In this document: positions 9,181-17,325 of the stretch, one piece after another
How positions within the stretch are numbered: position 1 is the stretch's first letter
Layout: every line of letters begins with the position of its first letter
NCBI RefSeq assembly: GCF_019891175.1
Contig: NZ_CP072600.1
Location: 248,001 to 312,000, forward strand
DNA length: 64,000 nucleotides
Direction: 5' to 3'
DNA from: Leptothermofonsia sichuanensis E412
GTDB lineage: Bacteria > Cyanobacteriota > Cyanobacteriia > Leptolyngbyales > Leptolyngbyaceae
Notes under the pieces: model-generated
The model's input: the letters and a program-made list of their open reading frames with translations, nothing else
Told to the model about the DNA's origin: nothing
Database searches by the model: none
Translations under genes and position numbers: made by a program

Positions 9181-9780
9181 ATGACGCAAGCAGCCAGAAA
9201 ACTCACGTTTGAGGAATACGCCAGTCTGGATGCGGAGGACTGGGCACGGCTGGGACTGCCAGAGGGACGGTGTGAGTATTGGGATGGGGAGTTGTTTGAA
9301 TTGCCGACCGAATCAGAGCCAAACGACTTTATTGCCAATTTCCTGATGTTCCTGCTGGCAAGCACCGGAGTGATTCCGCTTCGATTAATCCGCCCTCATT
9401 CCTGTGAAATTGAGGTTTCAGGCAGACCCCGCACCCGATACCCCGACCTGGTAATTCTCAGGGATGAACATATCTCTGCAACCAAAAGACGATTATTCAT
9501 CACCCTCAAGATGGCACCACCCCAACTGGTTGCAGAAGTGGTTAGCCCTGGAAATGCGAACCAGAGACGAGACTATGAGGCAAAGCGCACCCAGTACCAG
9601 GAACGCGGCATCCCAGAATACTGGTTGATTGACCCCGATCAGCAGAGCATTACCGTGCTGGTACTGGAAAACGGGAAGTACCGGGAGTCTGGTTGCTTTA
9701 AAGGCAGCGATCGCGTGGTTTCTCCTGCGTTCCCTACCCTGACACTGACAGCCGATCAACTGTTTGCAGGCAGTTCCTGA
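9181..9780 (+). CDS. Uma2-family PD-(D/E)XK nuclease-like protein
   Basis: 199 residues of the Uma2/DUF820 family, highly expanded in cyanobacteria. Seen: LTFEEYASL at the N-terminus, GRCEYWDGELFEL, RYPDLVIL (catalytic Asp region), QLVAEVVSPGN (Glu-x-Val) and YQERGIPEYWLIDPDQQ. It has a strong ribosome site (AGGAGG, 6 bases upstream). The gene lies within a decayed prophage but is intact and on the opposite strand; its 3' end overlaps the end of the portal pseudogene by 25 bases. The biological role of this family is not established; nuclease fold is known, substrate is not. Confidence 0.85.
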   Translation: MTQAARKLTFEEYASLDAEDWARLGLPEGRCEYWDGELFELPTESEPNDFIANFLMFLLASTGVIPLRLIRPHSCEIEVSGRPRTRYPDLVILRDEHISATKRRLFITLKMAPPQLVAEVVSPGNANQRRDYEAKRTQYQERGIPEYWLIDPDQQSITVLVLENGKYRESGCFKGSDRVVSPAFPTLTLTADQLFAGSS

Positions 9781-10450
9781 ATCACCTCATAGCGCCCTGC
9801 CAGTTCTGCCACCGCCAGCGCCTGACCCATGACCTCGGCAAAGTTGCCAGAAAGCAGTTCTGGGTACAGGTCAAACAGGCGATCGCGGACTGCTTCCAGG
9901 GAGTCTGACTGTTTAATCAGTCCCTTTACCTGGTCCAGCTAGGTGTTAATTGCCGGAGCAGATTGCTGAAGTGCCTGCTGAGTGTAGCGATCGGGGGTAT
10001 CCAGAGCATCATCCGCTTCCGCCATATCTGTCGGTTCAGTCGGTGGGGGGAGATCCTCCCCTTCCGCCTCCTGGCTTCCATCTCCGGAGTCCTCACCCAG
10101 TAGCCCGCCAGGTCTGGGGGCGAGTCCGGACTTCCGGCCTGTGGTTGCTCTTTCTCTTCTGGCAGTTCAACCTCGAATCGCTCTGCCACTCACTCGCGGG
10201 TGGGCACAAACCCGGCGTTGACCAGGGATACCACCACGCCCGCTTCAGCCGAGCGATTGAACTTCTTCTCCAGTTCCGGGAACTTGCGCCAGATTTTATC
10301 CTTCTGCTCTTTGCTGGCATTGCGGGGATATTTGGCAACAGCAGTTGGAGTCGCCCACTTGTCAGCAAACACCAGCCAAAACTTGACGGCATTGCGCTTG
10401 AAATAGGTCGGATAAAACAGTCGCGTGCCCAACCCCAGTCCGTGACGCAA
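9756..10450 (-). pseudogene. Mu-type phage portal gene (DUF935), decayed
   Basis: Reading right to left: RHGLGLGTRLFYPTYFKR, FWLVFADKWATPTAVAKYP, FNRSAEAGVVVSLVNAGFVP and ERFEVELPEEKEQ are in the order of DUF935 (Mu gp29-like) portal proteins. The C-terminal SLEAVRDRLFDLYPELLSG and VMGQALAVAELAGRYEV is also typical. The gene is broken by an in-frame TGA (10190-10192, likely a former Trp), a frameshift near 10055 and an in-frame TAG (9939-9941). Its N-terminal half is missing, replaced by integrase sequence joined in frame at about 10450. Confidence 0.75.
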
Positions 10451-10968
10451 AAACGGGTTGTCAGAAACAAGTTTTTTCTCCCTGCCCCAGTCATAGGCAG
10501 CCTTCAGCAGTCCAACTCGCTCCTTGACGGTAATGGGGGCGAGTTTTTTCGTATCTAGCAGCCAGAGCCGAAAATTCTCAGCATCTTCTCGTGTGACTGA
10601 GACGGCAGTCTTCTGCTGAAAAAATTCTCTCAGCTTAGGGTTTAAGCCCTCGTACTTCTCAAGCGTTCTCCAATCTACATCGGTTTTCGCTTTAAATAAC
10701 TTGAATTTATTAAGCTGAATTTACTAAATAACTCAACTAATAAAATTCCCCCATCTTGATTAGCTGCTGGACGGTACTTCACCAGTGTTGAGTCAAAGTT
10801 CCCGGTAGCAATGTCCGCTTCAATCACCCTGGCTTTTTGTTCCCCCACCAGGCGGTTAACCGGGCGATCGCTCAACCCCAACGCCAGGCAATACCGCTTG
10901 CCGCCGTGCCTCCACCGCAGCCGCAGCCGCCCCTCAAAAGCTTCCAGATTGACCTGTACCCTTGCCAT
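10451..10968 (-). pseudogene. tyrosine-recombinase integrase, N-terminal part, frameshifted
   Basis: Starts MARVQVNLEAFEGRLRLRW with GKRYCLALGL and EQKARVIEADIATGNFD, the arm-binding domain of cyanobacterial phage/plasmid integrases. A frameshift near 10690-10700 leads to WRTLEKYEGL and EDAENFRLWLL, then ITVKERVGLLKAAYDWGREKK, the core-binding domain. The catalytic domain is gone: the frame runs straight into the portal remnant at SDNPF/LRHGLGLG. The start lies about 145 bases from the 3' end of tRNA-Val, the usual position for an integrase at a tRNA attachment site. Confidence 0.75.
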
Positions 10969-11111
10969 TTTCCGTACCCACTGCCATACCCAATAATGGC
11001 TGAAACTGTCATATCTTGGTACAGGTTGGCATACCTATCAGAGGTAATATTCAGGTTTCAAGGTTTTTGTTTGAATTCCTCAAAGCTTTTACTGGAAGAG
11101 GTTTTGGAGGA

Positions 11112-11185
<74 letters not shown>

Positions 11186-11397
11186 GGAACGGTATATAAG
11201 TATAACATAACTCTCAAAACTTAAAACCTTTATTTATGAAGGCCCATCAATAAAGGAATCTGCCCTGTTCTTTAAGTTTCTAAACAGTTTCCCCCCCAAT
11301 TGGTTAAACTTCGTTGCAAAGCCAAAACCGTACCCCACTGCGTGATACCTTCGTTTACGTTGATTCCCATTGAAAGAGTACGGAAAGGAGAACACTT

Positions 11398-11598
11398 TTG
11401 GATACGCGTTCACGGCAGGCTCTCGATTCCTCTCCCCGCGAAGACTTTAGTGAATACGTTGCCCATCTCCAGCTTCACATGTCTTTGCAAGCACGCAATC
11501 TAGTTCCTACTCTCACAAAAACCGTTGATAGCCGCGAGCAACTTTTACACCAGACTCAGGCAAATTTTGAGAAATTGGTTTCTCGTCAGGTTCTTTAA
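11398..11598 (+). CDS. hypothetical small protein, TTG start
   Basis: 66 residues starting at TTG (LDTRSRQALDSSPREDF...), with a good ribosome site AAAGGAG 7 bases before it. The sequence is mostly helical and polar (EYVAHLQLHMSLQARNL, REQLLHQTQANFEKLV). No domain recognised. The composition looks protein-like and the ribosome site decides for it, but no ATG is available. Confidence 0.45.
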   Translation: MDTRSRQALDSSPREDFSEYVAHLQLHMSLQARNLVPTLTKTVDSREQLLHQTQANFEKLVSRQVL

Positions 11599-11724
11599 AT
11601 ATTTCATTCTTTCAGAGTAATCCTGATTTGGGTCGTGAGGGAGAATTCAGCAGGAGTGCTTTCTCACACATTTGTTTCTTCTCACAATTGATTTAGAGCC
11701 TGGTAAAAAATAACTGTGCTCCCC

Positions 11725-11805
11725 GGTGATGCTGAATAGCAGCATGAATTAGAATGACGTTTCAATTCATACAAGGCTGAATTCATACCCGAGATCAGCA
11801 ACGCC
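11725..11805 (+). mobile_element. MITE-like element, 81 bp, with target duplication
   Basis: Starts GGTGATGCTGAATAG, ends GATCAGCAACGCC, with a central GACGTTTCAATTCAT. The 9-base sequence GTGCTCCCC occurs directly on both sides (11716-11724 and 11806-11814), as expected for a transposed element. Confidence 0.8.
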
Positions 11806-12039
11806 GTGCTCCCCTGGTTGCGAGGTGGAGGCTTTGTTGCGGGAAAGTGCGAATTTATTTCTCAACCACCCTTATTAGGACTGCTGTATATTCATTGGAA
11901 TCAGAGCTGGAACCTGGCTCTGATTTTTTGTTGTAATTTGTGGTTGAAAGGAGGTCAGTGTATATGGCCGGTGTCAGGTGTCAGGTGTCAGGAGAGGCAA
12001 GGACGACAAGCAACCTATACAAGAGTGCCAGGAATTTGC

Positions 12040-12813
12040 ATGAGTAGTGTGACAGCCATTTACAAGAACTTGCAGCGTAAGTCGAAACGAGTGGTGAAAC
12101 GGCTTCTATCTCCGTTTGAGTTGGATCTGTCTCAGCAAAGCATTGTTGAAAAGTACTTGAAGGGATGTGGCATTGAAATTGGTGCCCTTCACAATCCGCT
12201 CAAGGTTCCTCCTTCCCTCAACGTCAGGTATGTTGATCGCATGGCTAAGGCTGACCTGCAAAAGCATTACCCGGAACTGGAATCCCACAATCTGGTTGAG
12301 GTTGACATCATCGATGATGGAGAGCGGCTTGAGCAGATTAAAGATGGCTCCCAGGACTTTGTGATTGCCCATCAATTTCTGGAACATTGCCAAGATCCAA
12401 TTGGTGCTATCCAAAACATGTTGAGGGTGCTGAAGCCGAAAGGGATTTTGTATCTGTCTGTACCGGATAAGCGCTATTGCTTTGATCAGCATCGACCGAT
12501 TACTCCGATTGAACACCTGCTCAGGGACTACAGGGAAGGGCCAGCCTGGTCAAGAGAACAACACTTTCATGAGTGGGTGGTTTTTGTTAACCTCGGTTAC
12601 ACCAATGAAAAGGACAGTTACGGCGATTCACGGGTGGAGAAACAGCGCGATCGCCTGATGGCAATGGACTACAGCATTCACTATCATGTCTGGACCCCGC
12701 TCGAAATACTCGAACTGATGGTGACCTTGAAAAAGACCCTGAACTGGAACTTCGAGGTTGAATTATTCTACTTAGAGGACGGTAATATCATTTTGATTTT
12801 AAGGAAGCCGTAG
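12040..12813 (+). CDS. class I SAM-dependent methyltransferase
   Basis: 257 residues. Start at ATG 12040 (MSSVTAIYKNLQRK), because the upstream extension is repeat-like sequence. Motif I is GIEIGALHNPL (unusual, replacing the E/DxGxGxG form), followed by VRYVDRM, a post-I VEVDIIDDGERL and a methyltransferase-11-like core DFVIAHQFLEHCQDP with NMLRVLKPKGILYLSVPDKR. Proteins with EIGALHNPL and PDKRYCFDxHR are common in polysaccharide or glycan clusters, but no such cluster is here. Substrate unknown. Confidence 0.82.
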   Translation: MSSVTAIYKNLQRKSKRVVKRLLSPFELDLSQQSIVEKYLKGCGIEIGALHNPLKVPPSLNVRYVDRMAKADLQKHYPELESHNLVEVDIIDDGERLEQIKDGSQDFVIAHQFLEHCQDPIGAIQNMLRVLKPKGILYLSVPDKRYCFDQHRPITPIEHLLRDYREGPAWSREQHFHEWVVFVNLGYTNEKDSYGDSRVEKQRDRLMAMDYSIHYHVWTPLEILELMVTLKKTLNWNFEVELFYLEDGNIILILRKP

Positions 12814-12825
12814 GAAGTGGGGGGT

Positions 12826-12919
12826 TATAGCCCTTTTCAAGGGTGTGAAGTACAGTGGGGTGCTCAGCACCCCACTGTACTTCACACTCTCGTACTTTAC
12901 TCAATTGAAAAACGCTATA
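12826..12919. repeat. palindromic repeat, family 2, with perfect 22 bp stem
   Basis: Outer ends TATAGCCCTTTTCAA and TTGAAAAACGCTATA. The inner arms 12843-12864 and 12866-12887 are perfect complements around one base (stem GTGTGAAGTACAGTGGGG...). It follows the methyltransferase stop and could end transcription in both directions. Related to 4399-4493. Confidence 0.75.
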
Positions 12920-13043
12920 GAAGTCGGGTATCGGAGGTTGGGGGAGCCGTTGTCAGCGATTGGTGGTTAGTGGTCAGGGATGTTTGGGTACTCTCGGTAC
13001 CCACTGCCTCCTACTCGATACCCGATACCCTGTCCTCTAAACC

Positions 13044-13910
13044 CTACTCCCTTTCTCCCATCACCAATTGTTGAATTCGAGCTGGAGTCAGTTCCTCCAC
13101 ATTTCTCAGAACTGTCATGGCACCTGCTCTTTGAAGGGTGGTTGTATAGGCAGTTTGCTGCGCTTCTGTTGCTTGAACATGGGGGGGCAAAACTCCTATG
13201 CCTATCCAATTCCAATCGGGTTGAACCTGGCGGGCATTGGCGACCGTATACATATCGGCGACGGTGTCTCCCACATAAATGATTGGGATCGATGAATCAG
13301 CCCCATCCAGCATTTCAACGATCTTCAAAAGTCCGGTCGGGTCAGGTTTTCCAGGGGCATCTTCCATCGCTACCAGAGCGGGCGATCGCAGGCCAAGTCG
13401 TTTCTCCAGCACATACCGGGCTGATCCCGTGGTTGCACCGCTAAAAAAGCCCCAGCGAATGCCTGCCTCAGTTAAACGATCAAGATAGGCAGGCTGTACT
13501 AATAGAGGCTCTTGGCAGATATAGCCTGTCCAGTGAAGCGGATCTGTTCCTCGATAACGAGATTGAAAAAAGGCAACTAACGCTTCATAATTCAGGGCGA
13601 TGCTTTCCCGACATAATGGGCGTTCCACCGAAACGGCTGTTTCGCCCGACGCCAGTTTCCCCTCAAAGTAGCGATATATCAGTTCCTGCGAGGCTTCCCA
13701 GTCGTTGTTCCAGCTCCCTTCTGCCTTCAAGCTATCAATGTCTGCCTGGGAAGGGCGATAAGCTCCGGCAGTAAAATGCTCAACGGTATCTGCCAGTGCT
13801 CGTCGATACGAATTTCCCACATCACGAATCACCCCATCAATGTCAAACACTACGATAGTGGCAACTGAACAAACAGAAAGTGTTCGTTGAAATGACACTG
13901 GCTCTGTCAT
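13044..13910 (-). CDS. HAD-superfamily hydrolase (TIGR01548-like)
   Basis: 288 residues. Motif I VVFDIDGVIRDVG gives the nucleophile Asp and acid-base Asp. GFFSGATTGSARYVLEKRLG is the motif II region, and EDAPGKPDPTGL (motif III Lys) and IYVGDTVADMYTVANA (motif IV) follow. The layout fits the HAD-IA subgroup TIGR01548 seen in cyanobacteria and haloarchaea. Phosphatase on an unknown small metabolite. Stands alone on its strand. Confidence 0.85.
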   Translation of the reverse strand: MTEPVSFQRTLSVCSVATIVVFDIDGVIRDVGNSYRRALADTVEHFTAGAYRPSQADIDSLKAEGSWNNDWEASQELIYRYFEGKLASGETAVSVERPLCRESIALNYEALVAFFQSRYRGTDPLHWTGYICQEPLLVQPAYLDRLTEAGIRWGFFSGATTGSARYVLEKRLGLRSPALVAMEDAPGKPDPTGLLKIVEMLDGADSSIPIIYVGDTVADMYTVANARQVQPDWNWIGIGVLPPHVQATEAQQTAYTTTLQRAGAMTVLRNVEELTPARIQQLVMGERE

Positions 13911-13937
13911 AGGTGATTAGCTCAGGATGAAAGGACT

Positions 13938-14020
13938 CTGCTGAAAAGCTTATACCAATTGAAGTGAGCATGCCCTATGAGTTGAAACGTCGTTCCAGGT
14001 CACACGGCGATTCAGCAACA
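13938..14020 (-). mobile_element. MITE-like element, degenerate copy
   Basis: CTGCTGAAAAGC at the left, GTTGAAACGTCGTTCCAGG in the interior and CGATTCAGCAACA at the right match the family in the reverse orientation. No clear target duplication. Confidence 0.6.
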
Positions 14021-14122
14021 CTCTTCTTCCAGAGAGCGAGTCTGTGTATGGGGTGGGCGATCGCCTCCGAAAACTGCCGTCACAATTACTCATCCTTTCG
14101 GAGTGTCCTGCAATTCTGACAA

Positions 14123-14209
14123 CGGAGAGAGAGGGATTCGAACCCTCGTTAGAGTTACCCCTAAACAGCATTTCCAGTGCTGCGCCTTCAACCACTCGGC
14201 CATCTCTCC
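14123..14209 (-). tRNA. tRNA-Ser (GGA)
   Basis: Minus-strand class II tRNA of 87 bases. Acceptor GGAGAGA/TCTCTCC; discriminator G; anticodon loop CTGGAAA (anticodon GGA) in stem GCAGCA/TGCTGT; long variable arm TAGGGGTAACTCTAACGAG; T-arm with GGTTCGAATCC. CCA not encoded. Confidence 0.95.
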
Positions 14210-14296
14210 AGGGGGGTTGTGCTGCATCAACAGTCACAGAAGAATTATATTAGCAGAAGCCGGTATCAACTGGTGATAACAACTCGGATTTTATCC

Positions 14297-14665
14297 ATGA
14301 CTCGATCTTATACCGTCCGCATTCGCGATCGCCGTCGCAATATCCTTCATACAGTCGAAGTTCCCGAAGACCGCTATATTTTACATAGTGCCGAAAACCA
14401 GGGAGCTGAACTCCCCTTCTCCTGCCGCAACGGTGCCTGTACCGCCTGTGCAGTCCGTGTTCTCTCAGGGGAAATACACCAGCCAGAGGCAATGGGGTTG
14501 TCCCCTGGCTTGCGCAGACAGGGCTATGCGCTGCTCTGTGTCAGCTACCCGCGCTCAGACCTGGAAGTTGAAACCCAGGATGAAGACGAAGTTTATGAAC
14601 TCCAGTTCGGTCGCTACTTTGGCAAAGGCAGAGTGAAGCGAGGGCTACCGCTAGATGAGGATTAG
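14297..14665 (+). CDS. plant-type [2Fe-2S] ferredoxin with C-terminal extension
   Basis: 122 residues from ATG 14297 (MTRSYTVRIRDRRRN); a longer frame upstream crosses the tRNA-Ser region and is not used. Cluster ligands are in CRNGACTAC (Cys-x4-Cys-x2-Cys) plus the later Cys of GYALLCVSYPRSD. After the ferredoxin fold there is a charged extension, DEDEVYELQFGRYFGKGRV, absent from photosynthetic PetF. This places it with the extended ferredoxins (FdC-like) of cyanobacteria, whose partner is not well defined. Soluble electron carrier. The next gene follows closely. Confidence 0.88.
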   Translation: MTRSYTVRIRDRRRNILHTVEVPEDRYILHSAENQGAELPFSCRNGACTACAVRVLSGEIHQPEAMGLSPGLRRQGYALLCVSYPRSDLEVETQDEDEVYELQFGRYFGKGRVKRGLPLDED

Positions 14666-14723
14666 TCAGGGAACAGGGGGCAGGGTCTGGTACCTTACAC
14701 CCCGTCCCCCCATTGCAAGTGTC

Positions 14724-15215
14724 ATGGCTTCTTCAGGTCGAGGTCTGATTTGTCTACTGATTTGCCTGCTGCTTGTTGCCTGCCAGCCTGCCCCGGTGGT
14801 GGAGGGAATAACCCTTCAGGTGCAGCAAGTGCTGACTGGGCGTGACCTTGAAGTGGCGGGTGTGGCGGGGCAGCCGGAGATTACCGAGCGAGTCCGCCTG
14901 GAAGGAATTGATGTGCCTGACCTGGCTCAACAGCCCTGGGGGAGGGCTGCTAGGGATTGGTTGCAGCAAGTACTGGGCAATCAATCCGTATTGTTGGAGT
15001 CAGATATAGAACCCAGGGATGACAGTGGACAACGACTGGCTTACCTCTGGCAAAATGGCGAATTAGTGAATGAAAGACTGGTTGCTGAGGGCTACGCTCT
15101 GGCAGTCCCCCACCCACCAAACCACAAGTACGATCAGCGCCTTGCCCGTGCCCAGGATCGCGCCAGGGTTATGGGACTCGGTATCTGGAACACCAGGAAC
15201 CCGTGGAGAGGGTGA
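14724..15215 (+). CDS. thermonuclease-like (SNase) lipoprotein
   Basis: 163 residues from ATG 14724. The signal peptide has core LICLLICLLLVAC and a lipobox Cys, so it is probably membrane-anchored outside the cytosol. The SNase-fold body contains VRLEGIDVPDLAQQPWGRAARDWL (catalytic Arg-type region), LAYLWQNGELVNERLVAEGYA and a C-terminal ALAVPHPPNHKYDQRL with RAQDRARVMGLGIW. Calcium/nuclease residues look partly conserved; activity is not certain. Cotranscription with the ferredoxin gene is likely (58 bases apart). Confidence 0.8.
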   Translation: MASSGRGLICLLICLLLVACQPAPVVEGITLQVQQVLTGRDLEVAGVAGQPEITERVRLEGIDVPDLAQQPWGRAARDWLQQVLGNQSVLLESDIEPRDDSGQRLAYLWQNGELVNERLVAEGYALAVPHPPNHKYDQRLARAQDRARVMGLGIWNTRNPWRG

Positions 15216-15260
15216 GGAGTGTTTGTCTTTGGCGTTCCCGCAGGGTGGGGAAGGGCTGCT

Positions 15261-15326
15261 GGTTGTTAGTTGTTAGTTGTTGGTTGTTGGTTGTTGGTTG
15301 TTGGTTATTGGTTGTTAGTTGTTAGA
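15261..15326 (+). repeat. heptamer tandem repeat (GTTGTTA/GTTGTTG)
   Basis: About nine units of TTGTTAG or TTGTTGG in a row. Similar short arrays follow other genes at 18551-18598 and 49494-49529. Likely slippage-prone intergenic sequence. Confidence 0.85.
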
Positions 15327-15358
15327 GAGGGGGTGACGCTGGATGTTCTTGCCTTTGA

Positions 15359-15391
15359 GACCTCTGAGGTTTTCAAAAACCTCGGAGGTTC
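15359..15391. repeat. palindromic CCTCGGAGGT repeat
   Basis: GACCTCTGAGGTTTT meets CAAAAACCTCGGAGGTTC as an imperfect palindrome. The same motif frames a longer inverted repeat at 46158-46317. It lies in the leader of the inositol-phosphatase gene. Confidence 0.6.
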
Positions 15392-15434
15392 AGACCCAGT
15401 GAAACTTGCAACTCTCAACTCCCTATTTCCCACC

Positions 15435-16283
15435 ATGAACTTTAATCTCGATCAGCTTCAAATCTTTCTTGATGTCGCAACAGAGGCCGCGTTGGCGGCA
15501 GGTGTTGTATTGCAAGATTATTTTGGCAATCTGGAGAGCATTGAAGAAAAGGGGCGTCCGGGAGATCTGGTCACTGCTGCCGACAAGGAAGCTGAAGTCG
15601 AAATCCTGACCGTGCTGCGCCGCCATGTGCCGGACCATGCCATTCTGGCGGAAGAGTCGGGGAAAGCTGGTGATGGGGGTAGCCCCTATCTGTGGGCGAT
15701 CGACCCGCTGGATGGCACGACTAACTATGCTCACCAGTACCCCGCTTCAGCGGTTTCGATTGGACTTCTGATCGATGGGGTGCCCCAGGTAGGGGTGATC
15801 TATGATCCGTTCCGACAAGAACTGTTTCGAGCCGCCAGGGGACTGGGTGCCACCCGAAATCGGCGTCCGATTCAGGTATCCAGGACCACTGAGTTGAGTA
15901 AAAGCCTTCTGGTTACAGGCTTTGCCTACGATCGCCGCCAAACCAGCGACAATAACTATGCAGAGTTTTGCTATTTAACCCATCTGACTCAGGGGGTGAG
16001 GCGGAGTGGCTCGGCATCGCTTGATCTGGCTGCCGTTGCCTGTGGTAGATGTGACGGTTTTTGGGAGCGGGGGTTGTCGCCTTGGGATGTCACCGCGGGA
16101 ATTATCATTCTGGAGGAAGCAGGCGGTATGGTCACAGCCTATGATGGAAGTCCCTTCCAGATGGGATCTGGGCGCATACTGGCAACCAACGGTCATATCC
16201 ATTCCAGCCTCAGCACTGAACTACAACGAGTTCCCCCCATATCAATTTGGGCAGATTTCGACAAGTTTAGTAGGCTAGGCTAA
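15435..16283 (+). CDS. inositol monophosphatase family protein
   Basis: 282 residues from ATG 15435; the open frame upstream is tandem-repeat sequence. Metal-site motifs ILAEESG, WAIDPLDGTTNYAH and, near the end, ERGLSPWDVTAGIIILEEAGG are complete, so a Mg-dependent phosphatase is expected. The family hydrolyses myo-inositol 1-phosphate, but related members act on histidinol phosphate or fructose bisphosphate. The closeness to hisZ (two genes on) makes a histidinol-phosphatase role possible but unproven. Followed after 61 bases by the DnaJ-TPR gene. Confidence 0.88.
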   Translation: MNFNLDQLQIFLDVATEAALAAGVVLQDYFGNLESIEEKGRPGDLVTAADKEAEVEILTVLRRHVPDHAILAEESGKAGDGGSPYLWAIDPLDGTTNYAHQYPASAVSIGLLIDGVPQVGVIYDPFRQELFRAARGLGATRNRRPIQVSRTTELSKSLLVTGFAYDRRQTSDNNYAEFCYLTHLTQGVRRSGSASLDLAAVACGRCDGFWERGLSPWDVTAGIIILEEAGGMVTAYDGSPFQMGSGRILATNGHIHSSLSTELQRVPPISIWADFDKFSRLG

Positions 16284-16344
16284 CATCAGCTTGCTCAGGG
16301 GATATTACACTAGAAGCAATTCACGGCAGGTAAGCACAGGCACC

Positions 16345-17325
16345 ATGTCTTTTTTAATTGAGCGAGGGCTTTTTCTCTTAGACTTCACAGATCATCACGC
16401 GATTTTGGGCATCTCGGTCGATGCTGAGGTTAAAGATATTCGCAAACGATATCTAAAAATCGCCCGGCGCTTGCATCCCGATAGCTGTGTGTCTGAAAGC
16501 GAAGAGGACAGGCAGCGTGCCAGTCAGTTTTTGTCTAAGCTGGTCAACCCTGCCTGGGAAAAGCTGTCTCAGGAAAAAGAGCGATCAGAGTACATCCTAC
16601 TTCTGAAGTTGAAAGGACAACAGGCCCTTCAGAAAAGGGGATCGATTGAATTCCTCAGCAATCTGGCAAAACAACTTTTGACCAGTAACAATCCGGATCA
16701 CTTTTACCAGATTTCATTAAAAGACCTGGCAAACAAGCAGTATGACCATCTAGACCAGACAATTGAGCTAACAGCTCAAATCAGTGAGCTAAATCTGGCG
16801 TACCTGATGCGCAAAGAAAACGGCGATAGCGCAGTAGGAGAAGAGAGACGGTCAATCTACACAGGCGGAAACATTCCAGATTCGACTCAATCCCCGACCA
16901 AATCTCCCAGGTCTGCGGCCCCTGAACCTCCTAAACGAGAATCTTTTACCGATCAGTACTATCGACGGGCTGAAGCGTTTTATGGCAAAGGCAACTTTGC
17001 GCAGGCCATTCTGGAACTGCGGGACGCCCTGAAAATTGAGCCAAATAATAGTCGCTGCCACAGCTTACTGGGGATGATTCATTTGCGACAAAACCAGTTA
17101 CCGATGGCAAAGGTTCACATCAACAAGGCATTGCAGATTGATCCCAGGGATGAAAATGCCTTGAAAGCGAAGCAGAAACTGGAGGAACTTCAAGGAGGAG
17201 GTGTGGGATCAACGGGGTCTGCGAATGGCACCCAAAAGGTACCACAAAAGGCACCCCCAAAAACCAGTAAACCGGACGATAAGGGGGGTGGATTATTCGG
17301 GTTGTTTGGCGGGAAGAAAAAATAA
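16345..17325 (+). CDS. DnaJ-domain protein with TPR repeats
   Basis: 326 residues from ATG 16345. The J-domain is at about 12-75 (DHHAILGISVDAEVKDIRKRY); the helix II-III loop reads RRLHPDS, keeping the HPD motif needed to stimulate Hsp70. A spacer follows, then TPR motifs at about 210-285 (YYRRAEAFYGKGNFAQAILE, HSLLGMIHLRQNQLPMAKVH). The C-terminus is glycine- and lysine-rich (GGGLFGLFGGKKK). Probably a DnaK co-chaperone that docks partners by its TPRs. The stop overlaps the start of hisZ by one base (TAATG). Confidence 0.85.
   Translation: MSFLIERGLFLLDFTDHHAILGISVDAEVKDIRKRYLKIARRLHPDSCVSESEEDRQRASQFLSKLVNPAWEKLSQEKERSEYILLLKLKGQQALQKRGSIEFLSNLAKQLLTSNNPDHFYQISLKDLANKQYDHLDQTIELTAQISELNLAYLMRKENGDSAVGEERRSIYTGGNIPDSTQSPTKSPRSAAPEPPKRESFTDQYYRRAEAFYGKGNFAQAILELRDALKIEPNNSRCHSLLGMIHLRQNQLPMAKVHINKALQIDPRDENALKAKQKLEELQGGGVGSTGSANGTQKVPQKAPPKTSKPDDKGGGLFGLFGGKKK

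Noticed and set aside
15261-15326. Possible CRISPR-like array
   Set aside because: Units are only 7 bases, contiguous and without spacers; a simple tandem repeat. No CRISPR array or cas gene was found in the window.
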